A stretch of DNA of 64,000 bases from Mangifera indica (lineage: Eukaryota > Streptophyta > Magnoliopsida > Sapindales > Anacardiaceae). Below, one piece after another: positions 25,401 to 38,500 of the stretch (the stretch's first letter is position 1; each line of letters begins with the position of its first letter). The notes beneath the pieces are model-generated. The model was given only the letters and a program-made list of their open reading frames with translations, was not told where the DNA came from and ran no database searches. Made by a program: the position numbers and the translations under genes. The DNA lies in the NCBI RefSeq assembly GCF_011075055.1, contig NC_058137.1, positions 12,447,463 to 12,511,462 of the forward strand. Reading direction: 5' to 3'.

Positions 25401-26380
25401 TTGGTCAACCTCTCATCTGGTGAGCAATCTACTTTGTTGTAGTCCCTGCATATGAGAACAAATATGAGAACCATATCTTATGTTTATAACCTAAAATAAA
25501 CAAGAAGAATAATTTATCTCATTGATAAACATACTTGAAGTAAATGTTTTAGTTGCGTTCTTCTTCTTGTTCTCTAGAAAGGTCTTGTAACATCTCCTTT
25601 AGTGACCTACCTTGTCATAATTGAAGTAGACAATCTTTCCCTTCCCCATACCACTTATAGGCTGAGTAATAATATCAGGTTGCTTCTTAACTTTAGGCTT
25701 AGGTTTAGCCTTAACCTTGTTTTTGCCCATAGCCTTGACTTTTGATGTTTGAGCTTTAACCACAAATAAATTAGTTGAAGCTACATTTCATACTTCTTGT
25801 TTAGTATGCCTAAAGATATACAACAACTCTTTAAGGGTTTTCTCTTTTTCATTCATGTTAAAATTTATAATGAAGTTAGCTCACAATTTAGGGAAGGATT
25901 TTAACACCAGGTTAATGGTATTCTCATTGTCCATGATGAAACCCAAGCTCCTCGACCGCTCAATGTTGCCAATCATTTTAACCATAAAGGGCCAACTTGT
26001 CCTTCCTTAGAGAGTTTGTAATCAAATAGTACATTTGACACCTCATATCATTCAGCTCTTGCACGAGTGGCATATAACTCTCAAAGGTGTATAAGCATGG
26101 ATTGCGTATTTATTTCCTCATGTTGTTTTTGAAGTTCAAGTGATATGAAAGTCAACATAAGGCACTGAACTTCCACAGAGTCATCAAGGTACTTGTTGAA
26201 AGTATCTTTTTACTCCTAGGTGGCATCGAGACCAAGCTAAAGGGTAAATGACCCCTCAAGGATATACAGTCTCTTCTTTTAACGTAGAATAATTTGAAAA
26301 TTTTTGTACCAATTAGTGAAGTTGTTTCTAGTGAGATTATTTTCTTTTTTAAGAATTAATCGATACATTGGGTTTGACAT
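22430..26380 (-). pseudogene. gag-pol of copia C, broken
   Basis: On the minus strand the gag ATG is at 26380 (MSNPMYRLILKKEN...). A degraded zinc knuckle near 25610 has lost both leading Cys. Integrase pieces fall at about 24960-24180, including the GYYFYHLKE-type motif. RT runs about 24140-23070, with EIFQMDVKTAFLNGN at about 23650-23690. The catalytic YVDD position near 23405-23416 reads YV-HD after a frameshift. RNase H runs about 22850-22450, with DSTIESEY. Stops and frameshifts interrupt every domain. The same gag start and RT motifs occur in element B. Confidence 0.85.
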
Positions 26381-27560
26381 GATGACTAAATGATCTACAA
26401 TTTACAAATAAAGAATTAGTAATTTTACTTTACAAGTTTAATAATTAAAACGCTCTCACTATTTTGTTCAAGTCAATAGCCTTTACTATTAAACTCAGAA
26501 AGTTCTAATAAACTTTCTAGTAAATTGAGATCCCATCGCACGAATTCTCTACTTAGCTTTGGTGAACAAGTTTGAATTAATCAAATATGTAAAATTCAAA
26601 TTAATCACCAAAAGTCCACGATCTCAAGACAGATGTTATCCCAACAAATCATACAACCTCAAATGTGACTCTTGGTATTAGTAGGGTGGATATTACATAT
26701 CTTCTTGCATCGAGAAATACATTTCCTACTTATACTTCACTTTTGCTTTAGGGAACAAGTTAAATATATTTGAGAAGTCTGACCTAACATGATCATTACC
26801 TAATTTTCAACTTGGTAGAAGTGTACCTTTCACTTTAGCAAACAAGGTCTAATAAACAAGGGTTTAATTAGAGTTTCATATTGGATGACATTAATTAAAT
26901 CTTTGACTTAATATTTAAGTTAGAGGTTTTATTATTTAGTCTCATCAGGTTTTAAGCCGCATGTAAGGTGACATTTGCAAAATAAAACCTACACATATAT
27001 TCTACAATGTCAAATAAGAATATACCAATATACAGTCATAACTAATGTCAAACCTTATGAGCCAATATGAGTTTGACTGGTCAACTTAGGTGAATTTTTA
27101 TCTTTAAGTCTTTGTGCTTGTCCTTTCATCTCTAATCTTCAATTATTACATGACTTTATTTTCTAGTTATAGAATTCTAAGAAAATAAAAACAACTTTAA
27201 CTAAAAGAAGAAAAAGAATAAAAGCAAGGCTTACAACCCCTATTTAGGAATTATAACTTAAAAACGAAATAGAAATTTAAAAACATCTAGAAAGGTTCTT
27301 TGGTTGTGTATTGGGCACCACGCATACATACATATCAATTAAAAATTAAATTTTAATTATTATCATCTCAAGTGTTAAATTACTTTTGGTCTTTGAAGTT
27401 TTACAAAATTATAATTCAACCCTCAAAACTCAAGAAATTCTCAATTTAGTTTAAATTCGACAAAATATGACTAAATAATAATTTTTAACTTTGTTAGGCA
27501 TGTTGTCCAACCATGCATCTAGAATTCAACTGGAATGCAACCAGAGTGGGTGCACAAAGA

Positions 27561-27688
27561 GGCACAACTGGACCAAAATTGGTCTAGTCGTGCCATGCAC
27601 CAAAAGTGCATGGTTGGACCAAATTGGTCCAATCATGCCATGCATAAAAGTGCATGACTGGTCCAAAATGGTCCAGTTGTGCCATGCC
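27561..27688. repeat. three palindromic 45-bp tandem units in the C leader
   Basis: Three successive units with the core GGACCAAAATTGGTCTAGTC / GGACCAAATTGGTCCAATC / GGTCCAAAATGGTCCAGTT, each followed by GTGCCATGC or a close variant and spaced 44-46 bp. Each core is itself a near-perfect palindrome. Related single copies occur in the C LTRs (about 21323 and 28790) and the LTR fragment near 5955. Confidence 0.75.
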
Positions 27689-28180
27689 TTAGTGCAAAGG
27701 CACTCCACCCGGCATCCTCTTTGCATAATTGGAAAAAAAAAAACCATGTAGGGGGGTTTCTAGACCCAGTTTTTTGGGTTTTCTAGGGACAAAAATTCCA
27801 TAAAAGTTCTATTCTTAGCAAGCCAATCATTTGGTGAAGAATACGACATGCAAATCATACTCACATTGACGACAACCCTCGAATCATGCAATCAACATAA
27901 TTCAAAGGTGATTTTATGCAATAACATGAAACAAATGGCTTTCAAGCAAAATTCAACCTGCAAATTTCAACAAAACTCAAACAAACATTCGAATGTCATC
28001 ACACAATAATTTAGCATACTTTACGTTGTACATGATACTCAAAAAGTCGTGTAATAATATGATTGCAAATTATCTTTACCAATTTATTCTTGATTAATTT
28101 AATTACATGCATTCAATATATAAAATTAATCAACACAATGCAACGGGTATATCTTTTCCTGAAAATATGCTTAACAATGT

Positions 28181-28191
28181 CTCTGATACCA
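28181..28191 (-). other. primer-binding site of copia C (tRNA-iMet)
   Basis: On the minus strand TGGTATCAGAG lies immediately downstream of the 5' LTR. It complements the 3' end of initiator tRNA-Met, the usual copia primer, and fixes the element's direction. Confidence 0.9.
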
Positions 28192-28192
28192 T

Positions 28193-29913
28193 TACAGGTT
28201 TTAGGAAAATAGTAACCAACAATAAAGTGGAATTAAAAATTTTAAAAATAAACAATCCCAAAAACCTAACCAAGATACCCTATTTTAGACAGACAATCAT
28301 GAACATACAAAATAGATATAGGGTGTTTTGAACTTTATACAAGCACATGTGGCTCCTCCAAATCTTTATGTGGCTTAGGAGTGAACACTATCTAACATTT
28401 GAGAGGTGACACCTTAGTATCCATGTAAAGCATGAGCACGTAAGAGACAATCTAAGGAGAAAGTTACTAGGGCTTCTTTACTGGATTATTTGTGTTGTTA
28501 GGAAGAAGGAAAGAAAATCATAAAAGTTGTGGCTCAGGTTTTTGCTATGTATATATTCTTTTTTTTTTTTTACTGCTAATGCATTTTAAATATGTGTATG
28601 TGTCTAAGTACAATAAGGATTTCATCTAGACTGGACAACCTCAACACACATGCACAACTAGCATGTAAACATGATAACCAATATGTTTCATGACATATAT
28701 GAGTGGCACACAAGTATGTCATCTGACATGTTTTCAAGGCATGCACAAACAAGTATGCCACTTGACATGCACTTTGGCCTTGCATGACTAGATAAAAATT
28801 TGTCTAGTTATGCCATGCCTTTTTATAATTTGCATTGTGCCAACTAGCACCATGCACATCAAGGTTTTCCTTGGTCAAAATACGATCATCTGAATTCTCT
28901 CTTTCCCTCAACATTAAAAGTATCATCAAATAATCACCACTTCTGAGTTCGAATCAACCTCTATATATGTGTGACCCATAAGCTTTCTATCAAATTGGTA
29001 ATGTCTAAATTCATATTGAATTCAGACGCAGACCAAAATTGACCTCTAGCAAAGCATCATGCGCACCCAAACGATAAAGTGTCAATAGATATCTCTTATG
29101 CTTTTACAACATCACAGTTACATGTAATTCAATCTTTTCATCAACCAATATCTCTTAAGGTTGAGACATAAAAAAGTACTTATCTTAGTGGTTTCTTGGT
29201 ATGAACTGATGTACATCAATGACTAACATAGATTAGACTACAATCTCATTCGACTGTGGCCATAGATTCAAGAAATCATGGATGTCATTCAGTATTCTTA
29301 TGTAGATATTTTTTCCTATGTTCAGGAGTGATGAATCTTTTATCAACCAACCATAGCCTTCATATATCTTATGATATGGTCAATTACTACCTTTATAGTT
29401 ACACCTATTATGACAGTATATTGGATAACGTTAAACCATACCGATCCTTACACGTGACGGTTTGACAACCTTAAGTTAAGGATCATATACACCTTTGATG
29501 TTTAAAAGATTTATTTCATAGACATTGGGACAACCATCTATACGAATATCCTCTGGTCAGACAGTCTAATGAACACGTCTACAATATGTACTTATGTGTT
29601 GTACCAAGCCATTAACAATAGTTTTAACACATGAGAACTATTGCCACTTTTGGTGGAGTTGCTTAACACGATGATAATCTCATTATCATTACAGATGTTT
29701 CTAGAATGTCCACTAAAAGTATACATAGGGTTCCCATAATCAGTCATCGAATCCTCTTGTCATAGTTTTACTATTCTAAGGGCGTGCTATTTGCACGATC
29801 ATATAAATAGACAATATATAAATTGAATAACAATAAATGTTTTATTAATTATTAATATAAAATTAAATTCACAGATGCTAAATTCGATTGACTCTATGAC
29901 AACTATCCTAACA
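28193..29913 (-). repeat. 5' LTR of copia C
   Basis: Partner of 20808-22417. The plus-strand end is ATCCTAACA followed by the TCTTC duplication. It is about 110 bp longer than the 3' LTR because of small indels, and clearly diverged from it. Confidence 0.88.
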
Positions 29914-29972
29914 TCTTCTTGGTAATATTTCATTTTTAGTAATAAAACATTACTCAAATTAAAAACATCATT
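29914..29972 (-). mobile_element. MITE copy 2, right part
   Basis: The continuation of the MITE interrupted at 20807. The reverse complement reads GAGTAATGTTTTATTACTAAAAATG..., matching the GGGTAATGTTTGATTACTAAAATA start of copy 1. The terminus lies near 29972. Confidence 0.65.
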
Positions 29973-31057
29973 AGGGTTTCAAATTTTTCGAGTTTCATAT
30001 TTTTGTATTGAAAGAGATAACTACCTACTCTCTCTTTTTTTTAATTCAAATTCAGGTTTCCTTATTTTAGTTTTCCATGTAAATCTCTATTTGATATCAT
30101 TATGTTTAAGTTTATTTGTCATCAATACTACTAAATTTCATAATAATCTTCATTATTAATTAATTTGTATTTACAAAAGTTGATTTACAATCAAACGAAC
30201 TTTATGTTTCTTTATTTCTTTGAATCTTCAAACACTTTTAGAGAAGATGAAAATAATAAGACACAGTATTAGTTATAAGGCAAATACATACAATAATTGA
30301 GGTTACAAAATTTCCTAACATTTATGAACATAATAAATTTACAAAAAAGTAAATATAATATAAAATATAATTCATCAGAATTTTTTTACATCAATTATAC
30401 TTACAATAAGAAATTAAATTAGCCAAACTAGAGGGGTTTATATAATATTAACCAAAACTTCAAGAAATATATGAATATAGCTAGGAGAACAATATAATAC
30501 CCATTATACCCACATCTCTAACCTTATGTAAACCTTAACTGCTGCTTCTCATCTCCACGAACAATTATAGCTAAAATTCACCAAAAAAAAATCTAATGAT
30601 AATTTCATCTTAATCCCAGTAAGTATGTTCCTTGTATTTTTAGGAATTATGTGAATTTAAGTTTGAAATTTAAAGAATTTTTGGGATAGACTTTTTTTCT
30701 CATAGTACACATAAGTCTAATTTTAATCTTCTCTTTAATTTAAATAATCCTTCTTTTTTATTGTGAATTTGAATTAAAAGTCTAATACCTAATCTGGTTT
30801 ACTAAAGGTTGGTATGAATTTGCTCAAAATTAGAAGAAATTATGGGTAGGAGTGATTTCACCATTTTTGTTTAAGTCTAATACCAACCTTTTTTTTTTGG
30901 GTCAATTCTCTAATTTTATAGTGAATTTCAGTTAGAAATATGATTCTTAATCTTGTGTATATAATTCTAATGTTAGAATTTGTGTAAAATGTGAATAAAT
31001 CTTGGGTGTGAGTAAGTTAATTGTAATTACACCTATTGTTTATAAAGTAAGAGTATC

Positions 31058-31195
31058 CTAAACCTATCAATGGATCATGTCAGGCCAAGACATATAAAAA
31101 TGTAGATCCTGATGGGCCAAACCAACTCATAAAATTTGAAGGCTCAAGGCATGACCTATAACATGGTAGGTTATGCCTTTGTGGGCTTTTTGGCA

Positions 31196-31271
<76 letters not shown>

Positions 31272-31462
31272 TCTTTATATTTTTTAATTTTATAAGTCGT
31301 GGCAGGCAGATCTACAAGTCTTCTTTTGAGGGCCCAAGCCTAACATAGTAGCCATGTTTACAATTTGAGCGATTTAACACAACTTGCAAATTTGTGAGTT
31401 ATACCAAAGCCTAATGGTGCCAAAATTGAGTGGGTCATGCTGACATGACTTACAATCACCTC
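31058..31462. mobile_element. possible hAT-like MITE containing a (TA)n tract
   Basis: The left part (ACCTATCAATGGATCATGTCAGG) and the reverse complement of the right part (GAGGTGATTGTAAGTCATGTCAGC) are related, and both resemble the 'GGTGTCAATGGGTC' termini of a common plant non-autonomous hAT family. GGGCC-rich words inside support this. No clean 8-bp duplication is seen, so the boundaries are approximate. Confidence 0.35.
31200..31268. repeat. (TA)n microsatellite
   Basis: About 34 uninterrupted TA dinucleotides inside the MITE-like sequence. Confidence 0.97.
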
Positions 31463-32176
31463 TAATTACTCCTAATATTTATAACTCCAAAATCAACTTT
31501 GTTTTTTTGTTTATTCCTAGACAATTTCATCAATCTGGGATAGGAATAACATAGAAGTAATTGCACTTACTGTGTATAGGGTAAAAATGGTCCTGTAGTT
31601 AAGGAGTGAGAGATAAGCAATTTTAAATGAGAACAATGGTCAAATCTCTATTGTATACTAGGATAATTTTGGCAAATCTCATTCAGTATTCCTTTTGTTG
31701 ATTTGACATTAACTTAAAGCAAATACTATTCTCTAATTTGACATCAACTTAAAAAAGAATAATATTGTAAAAATTATGGTGTTTAATAATTTTAAATATA
31801 TCAAATGACTATTTCCCCTTAGATTTGATGAAATGGCAATTTTTTCATTTTAAATTTGGAAAGTTTATTTGTTAACCTATCATCCATTTTTGTTAAAAAA
31901 AAAAATCGCGTACATGGATGACAAAAATATTATTTCGCATCGACCCAAAAACATGGCTATTAAAAAATATTTAAAAATTTAGAAATATATTGCTTTTCTT
32001 CTCCTCCATCCATTGTTTTTTAATTTCTTCTTCACTAACCCTTTCAATTTTCGCGCTCTAGTCAAAATCTCATCTATTTCTTTATATAAATTTCACCCAT
32101 CTTTTCATCAAATTAGCTAGACCCACCCTTTAACCTCAAATGAAAGTTGGCTTTGGGAATTTGAGATGGTTATGGT

Positions 32177-32399
32177 CATTAATGATAATGACAAGTTCAA
32201 ACATAAATTTTCCCTTTTCTCATCATCTCTTTATAGCATATTGTACAAGTTTATTGTTATCTTTAGTTTCAAATTCTAATGTTAGGATATCAGTTTGTTT
32301 CGTTTGTTTCTCAAACTTTTATATTTACATTTAACAATGCAATTTGAATTTAGAAAATGAAATAAATAGAAACAATCTTTCTGTACATTAGGTTTGTCA
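32177..32399 (+). repeat. 5' LTR of copia A
   Basis: 223 bp aligned with 56774-57003. The shared core contains ataatgacaagttc, the ttaggatatcagttt block, tttgtttctcaaact and gaaacaatctttctg. The start TG is mutated to CA here. The end TTTGTCA abuts the primer site. Confidence 0.9.
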
Positions 32400-32411
32400 T
32401 GGTATCAGAGC
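32400..32411 (+). other. primer-binding site of copia A (tRNA-iMet)
   Basis: TGGTATCAGAGC directly follows the 5' LTR and complements initiator tRNA-Met. It is an unmutated copia primer site. Confidence 0.93.
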
Positions 32412-32437
32412 TTCACATCTAGAAAAATAATCTCATC

Positions 32438-34020
32438 ATGTCATCCTCTACAAACAACTCTCAATTTACTTTGCCTCTAACCACAAAAGCTACTCCCACT
32501 ATAATAATCCATCAAACCTTCCCAATTAAATTGAATAATAGAAAATATTTGGCATGGAAAATCTCATGGGATACATTGATGCTTCAACACTACCACCATC
32601 GAAACATATTCCTTCCAATACTGACCCAAATAAACTCATCACTAACATAAATTTTGAAGTTTTGTTCCAAAAAGACCAACTCCTATTATTTTGGATTTTG
32701 TCCTTTCTATCCAAAGAGGTGTTTTCATATGTTTTTTTGGCTTGGAATCATCATACCAAGTATGGATTATATTAGCTAATGCATTCCATTCTATATCTCA
32801 GAATTAATAGCTTCAACTCAACATTGAACTTCAAGAATTGAAGAAAAATGATATGTTAGTACCATAATATTTATAGCATGCCAAGGCACATGCAGATGAG
32901 TTAAAAGCTACTGGTAGAATAGTAAGTCAAGTTGAATTCAGTACGATTTTATTGCAACATTGGGATTGATATACTAATCACTGCTTTCAACATTAGACCA
33001 GAACCTGTCTCATTTACAAAACTCTATGGGGAGTTCTTAGCTCATGAAATCTTAATTAAAAGCACTCAAGAAAGACCTTTAGCCAATATTGCTTACAGAC
33101 CCTCAAACACAATACCATCTACTCGATCAACCCAAAACTAGAACAATAATAACCAAATCTAACCCAACAATGCCAAATATGTGGTTATTAAAACCATATA
33201 ACAGATCACTATCATCTTCGTTATGCTCTTAGGCAATATTTCAATGTTCAAGCTAATGTGGCATATCAACAACCTAATTTCTCACCAATGCTACCGTGTC
33301 AACAAAATTCCATGCCTTAATTTCAACATGGTGTGCAAACTTTTTGTTGGTATGCAGACACAGGAATAAATCATAACATGACACCTGATATAGCCAATCT
33401 TAGTATTGCAAACGAGTACTCTAGACGTGATCAAATCAAGATTGGTAATGGTTAAGGTTTGCCTATTTCTCATTATGGTAATAGTGTATATTCTAGACCT
33501 CATAAAAATTTTCTCTTCAAAGACACTTTATTAGTTCCCAAAATCACCAAATCTCTTTTTTCAATCCAAATATTTGTTACTGACAATCATTTTTCCTTTG
33601 AAATTTGGCCTTTTTATTTCTTAATCAAGGATCAGAAGACCAAGGAAATCCTATTGTGCAAACCAAGTGAAAATGGCTTTTATGTTTTTCCTTCAGTGTT
33701 GAAGCAAGCTCTATTGGGTAAAAAGGTATCCTATGAAGACTGAAATGCACAATTAGGTCATCCTCAATCAAGAACTATTTCTCAAATAATCAATAAACAC
33801 AACTTCTTGTGTTCTTCTACTAAATGCAATCATGTTTGTCTTTTTTGTTCAATGGGTAAGATGTCTAGGTTGCATTTAAATTCTACGAATCATATAAGTA
33901 TAGTGTCATTTGAATTAGTCCACTAAAATGTGTGGAGTCTTACACTTGAAATTTCTCCTATTGGTCATAAATATTTTGTTTTATTTGTCAATGTTTTTAT
34001 TAGGTATACGTGGTATTATT
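32438..34020 (+). pseudogene. gag, protease and first part of integrase of copia A
   Basis: Gag starts at the ATG at 32438 (MSSSTNNSQF...), 27 bases after the primer site. The frame shifts near 32560, and stops follow near 32775-32930. The zinc knuckle at about 33169-33212 keeps CQICGYKNH but its last Cys is Tyr. Protease DTG (normally DTG/DSG) is at 33357-33365, followed by a MTPD block. The pre-integrase and integrase N-terminus (HPQSRTISQII, CLFCSMGKM) run to 34020, where element B is inserted. Confidence 0.85.
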
Positions 34021-35552
34021 TATTAGGTTTTTGGGGAGCTGGTAACTGGCAGTGCAACACAATAAAAAAATTTAAAAATCATATAATCCTAAAAACCCAT
34101 ACTAGGATACCTATTTTGCACATAGGTTTCATGAACATGTTTCAACACATATAGGGTTTTTTAGAGCTATACTTACGTTGGTGGCTCCTTTAATCTTTAC
34201 GTGGCTAAAGACGATACGTTATCCAATGCTTGAGAGGCAGTGCCTTGGTATCGACATAGAGCATGAACACAAAAGGAGGCTAATCTAATCACAAAAAGTA
34301 TTTGGCACTCTGTGATTGGAAGCTTATGTGTAGGGAGAGAAAGAGACGATGACCAGGGTTTTATGAAAACAAAACTCTGTCTCTTTTTTTTTTCCATGAA
34401 TATGTGTCCTTATATACTATTTAGAAGCAAGGAGTATTGTCATGCATGGTAATAGAAGGCCAAACTAGGCTTTTCTATTCTATTAGACAAATCCATTTGT
34501 GATCTCACCGTCATCTCTAAACACTAGGATTATCAACAAATAATCCTTGCCTCTGAGTTCAAATCAACTCTTTTATGCGTGTGACCTATAAGCTTTCTAT
34601 AAGTCAATAGTGTTCAGGTTCGAATTGAATCTAAACACAAACTAAGATTGGCTTCTAGCAAAGCATTATGGCCACCTAATTGACAAAATGTCAACAAACA
34701 TATCTTAAGCCTTTACAACACCATAGTTACATGTAATTCAACCCTTTATCAACCAATATTTCTTGAGGTTGAAGCATAAAAACTTGTTTATCTTAGTAAC
34801 ATAGTATGAAAGGATACATATTGATGACTAACATGAATCAGGTAATGACTTAATCCAATTATGACCATAGATCCAAGTGATCATAAATTTCATTTAATAT
34901 TCTTAGGTGAGACATTTCTTATGCTTGAGGGTGACAAATTTTTTATTAATCAACCACAGCCTCTATGTATCTTATGATATGACTAATCACTACTTTTATA
35001 GTTACCCTAGTTTCGACAATATATCGGGTAATGTCAAACCATACTGATCCTTATATGAGATAGTCTAGCAACTTCAAGTCAAAGGATCACATGCACCTAT
35101 GATGTTTATAGATTTATTCTATAGACACTAGAGCAACAATCCGTATAGATATCTTTTGATCGAGTTGGTCTGATGAACATGTCTACAATGTGTACCTATA
35201 TGTTGTACCAAGCTGTCTACAAACATTTTTGACATGTGAGAATTATTGCCACTTTTTGATAAAGTTACTGACACTATGATAATCCCATCATCATTACATA
35301 TGCTAGTATTCATTGCAATATCAGGATTATGATGTTTCTTGAATGGCCATTTAATATGTGTATAAGATTCCTATGATAAGTTATCTGATCACTTTATTAC
35401 ACTTCTACCATTCTAAGGGCATATTATTCATACGATTATATAATTGATGAACATATGAATTGAATAATAATAAATCTTTTTTATTAATAATTAATATAAA
35501 ATCGCAATTACAAATGTCAAATACGGTTGGCTCTAGGGTGTTTACCCTAACA
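34021..35552 (-). repeat. 3' LTR of copia B
   Basis: 1532 bp. Starts TATTAGGTTTTTGGGG and ends TTTACCCTAACA (plus strand); the partner is 51811-54199. Blocks such as 'cccatactaggatacc' and 'ggcattgaataataataaatc'-like ends are shared with the partner and, more weakly, with the LTRs of C. Confidence 0.9.
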
Positions 35553-35559
35553 ATCTTTC

Positions 35560-38500
35560 ACTTGCTCTATAGCTAATAGGTCATATATTTAATGTTACAT
35601 CCAACTACAAGTCTATCATGCTTCTACTGTGACAAAGGCTTTGTCAATGGGTTAGCCAAATTGTCATCTATATAAATCCTTACTATCAGTATGTCACTAC
35701 AATGAACAATCTCTTTAATCAAATAGTATCGTCTTAGTATGTACTTGGACCTTTGATGAGATCGCAACTCTTTTACTTGAGCAATGGTTTCACTATTTGT
35801 CACAATAAAGCTCTATTACAAACTTCTTGACCCATATAACTTTATTTGCCACTTCTAAAAAGGTAATATACTTAGACTCTATTGTAAAATCAGCCACTGT
35901 ACTTTGTTTGATGCTTTTCCAACTTACTACACTACCATTCAAACAAAACATGAATCCCAATTGGGATTTATAATCATTTCGATCAGTCTAGTAACTAACA
36001 TCACTATGGCTTGTAACTGTCAGTTCAGAATCTCCTTTATAAACCAAGAATGTCATCCTTATTCCTTCTTAAGTTCTTCAGGATATTCTTGATAGTTGTT
36101 TAGTGTTTTTCATTTGGATCATATTGATATCTACTACAAACACTCAACGCATATAAGACATCAATCCTCGTACAAAGTATGATGTACTTAATAGATCTTA
36201 TAACCAAGGCATATGAGATTCTACTCATATTATCTCTCTCAAATTATGTACACGGGCATATCTTTTTTAAGAGATATATACCATATGACATAGATAGAAA
36301 TATTTTCTTGAATTTTTCCATACGAAATGCAGTCAATACCTTGTCTATGTACATGTTTTGACTTAGACCAAGCATTTTACATGTTCTATCTTGGTAGATT
36401 TTGATTCCAAAAATGTAGGTCGTTTTTCCTAAGTTTTTCATGAAGAAATACTTACATAATCAAGTCTTTACTGATTGCAAGTTCGGAATGTCATATTCAA
36501 TCATCAATATATCATCAACATATAATATCAAAAATGTTATCACGTTCCTACTGACCTTCTTGTACACATCGTTCATTTTCATTTTTAACAAATCTAAACT
36601 CGTGAATGACTTCATCAAAATGAATATTCCAGCTCCATGAAGCTTGATTAAGTCCATAAATGGACTTTTGCAAGTTGCATACCTTGCCTCTCTATCTAAA
36701 AAGAATGAAACCATTGGGTTGCACCATATAGACATCCTCTACAAGGTTACCATTTAGGAAGGTATTCTTGACATCTATTTGATAGATTTCATAGTCATGG
36801 TACACTATTATAACAAACATAATCTTAATAGACTTATGCATAGCAACCAATGAAAAAGTTTCATCATAGTCAATGTCATGCTTTTGAGTGAAACCTTTGA
36901 CAACCAATTAGTTTTATAGGTATGCATGTTATCTTTCATGTTAGTTTTATTTTTGAAAACCCATTTACACCCTAGGGTTTTACCCCTTTAGATATATCCA
37001 CCAAAGACTATACTTGGCTCTAATACATAAAGTTTATTTCAGATTTCATGACATTTAACAATTTTTTCAAATGCTAGACTTGAAACAGCCTCGTTATAGG
37101 TCATTAATTCATCATCGCAAATGACTTATACATCACCTTGCTAAGTTAGGAGAAAACTAAATCTCTTTAGCTCATGACGTGCTTGTTTTGATCTACGTAG
37201 CTCATATGTGTTGAGGTTGTTCCACTTGAGGTGAAGGAACTCTCTCATCAAGTTTAACCATCTATGATGACATAGTATCCTATCTAGAATTTGTGGTATC
37301 TTATGGTACTAGAAATTCATCAAGTTTCACCCTCTTTTCATTAGTCCTCTTAAAAATAATTTTTTTCTCAAAGAACATACCAGTGTAAGCAATGAAGACT
37401 TTTTCCTCCTTCAAGTGATAGATTTAGTATCCTTCTGTTTCCTTTGGTACCCTACAAGATACACTTTTTAAATTTAGTGTTTAAAATGTTCAAAGTCAAT
37501 TTCTTGACATAAACTTCATAACCTTATATCTTTAAGTAATCTAGATTGGGCTTTCACCAAGGCATAACTCATATGAAGTTTTGTCCATAGATTTAGATAA
37601 GACACGATTCAGTCTATAGACAATATATGCCAAGACATGTCTTTAGAAATACATGGTTGGATCTGTGAAACTCATCATGGACCTAACCATTTCCACCAGG
37701 GTTATATTCCTCTATTTAGATACATCATCATGTTGTGGTGTACTAGGAGGAGTGAGTTGAGACAATACCCTTTTTTTTAGGTATTTTCTAAATTCAGCAT
37801 TCAAGTATTCACCTCCTTGATCACTACAAATGATTTTAATTTGTTTTGCAAGTTACTTTTCTACCTCGTTCTTGAATGCTTATTCTTTGAACTTATGAAA
37901 GCATTCAAACTTGTATTTCATAAAAAACACATAACTATATCTACTAAGGTCATCAATAAATTTGACCTCAGTATATGGTGGTTTAACCATTTATGTGTCT
38001 AGTAAATGGTGTTTTAGCCATCTTACCAAGTAGGCATGATTCATATTCATCATATGATTGAAGTTCAAATGATCATAAGACTCATTGTCTAAAGTGTCTT
38101 GATATGCATTTTGATTCTATATGACATATCCTACAATGGCACATATATGCAGTATTCAATTCATTTGATTTTAGTTGGTTACTTTTTGTACATTGAGAAT
38201 TTCACTATCAAGTTTTAGAATATATAAACCATTAGATAATTCAACTGTTCCATAAAAAATATTATTTAAATTGATGGCTATAATGCCACCAACAACCGAA
38301 ATAGATATCATTTTTTATCCAACATAGACATAGAAACAAGGTTTGTAAAACTAGAAGGAACATAATAACAATTTTTTAATTCTAAAATAAGCCTAATGGG
38401 CAACCTAAGATAATAAACCCCTGTGGTTAACACAACAACTCATGCTCCATTTCCAACATATAAGTCAACCTCTTAATTGGCAAAGAATCTACTATGTTGC

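Larger units (their letters stand above)
20808..29913 (-). mobile_element. Ty1/copia retrotransposon C, structurally complete, decayed
   Basis: A 9.1-kb minus-strand element with 3' LTR at 20808-22417, internal region 22418-28192 and 5' LTR at 28193-29913. A perfect 5-bp target duplication TCTTC flanks it (20803-20807 and 29914-29918). The termini derive from TGTTAGG...CCTAACA. A tRNA-iMet primer site adjoins the 5' LTR. The gag-pol region has stops and frameshifts throughout, and the two LTRs are clearly diverged by eye, so the insertion is old. It belongs to the same family as B and the LTR fragment at 5438. Confidence 0.92.
29973..32171. other. intergenic AT-rich DNA left of the nested stack
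   Basis: No gene found. It holds a possible hAT-type MITE (31058-31462) around a (TA)n tract. The rest is AT-rich, with T-runs and repeated 'aagtctaat' words at 30710-30870. Confidence 0.5.

Noticed and set aside
27491..27751. Open frames on both strands
   Set aside because: They are created by the palindromic tandem repeats in the leader of copia C; no protein family is recognisable.
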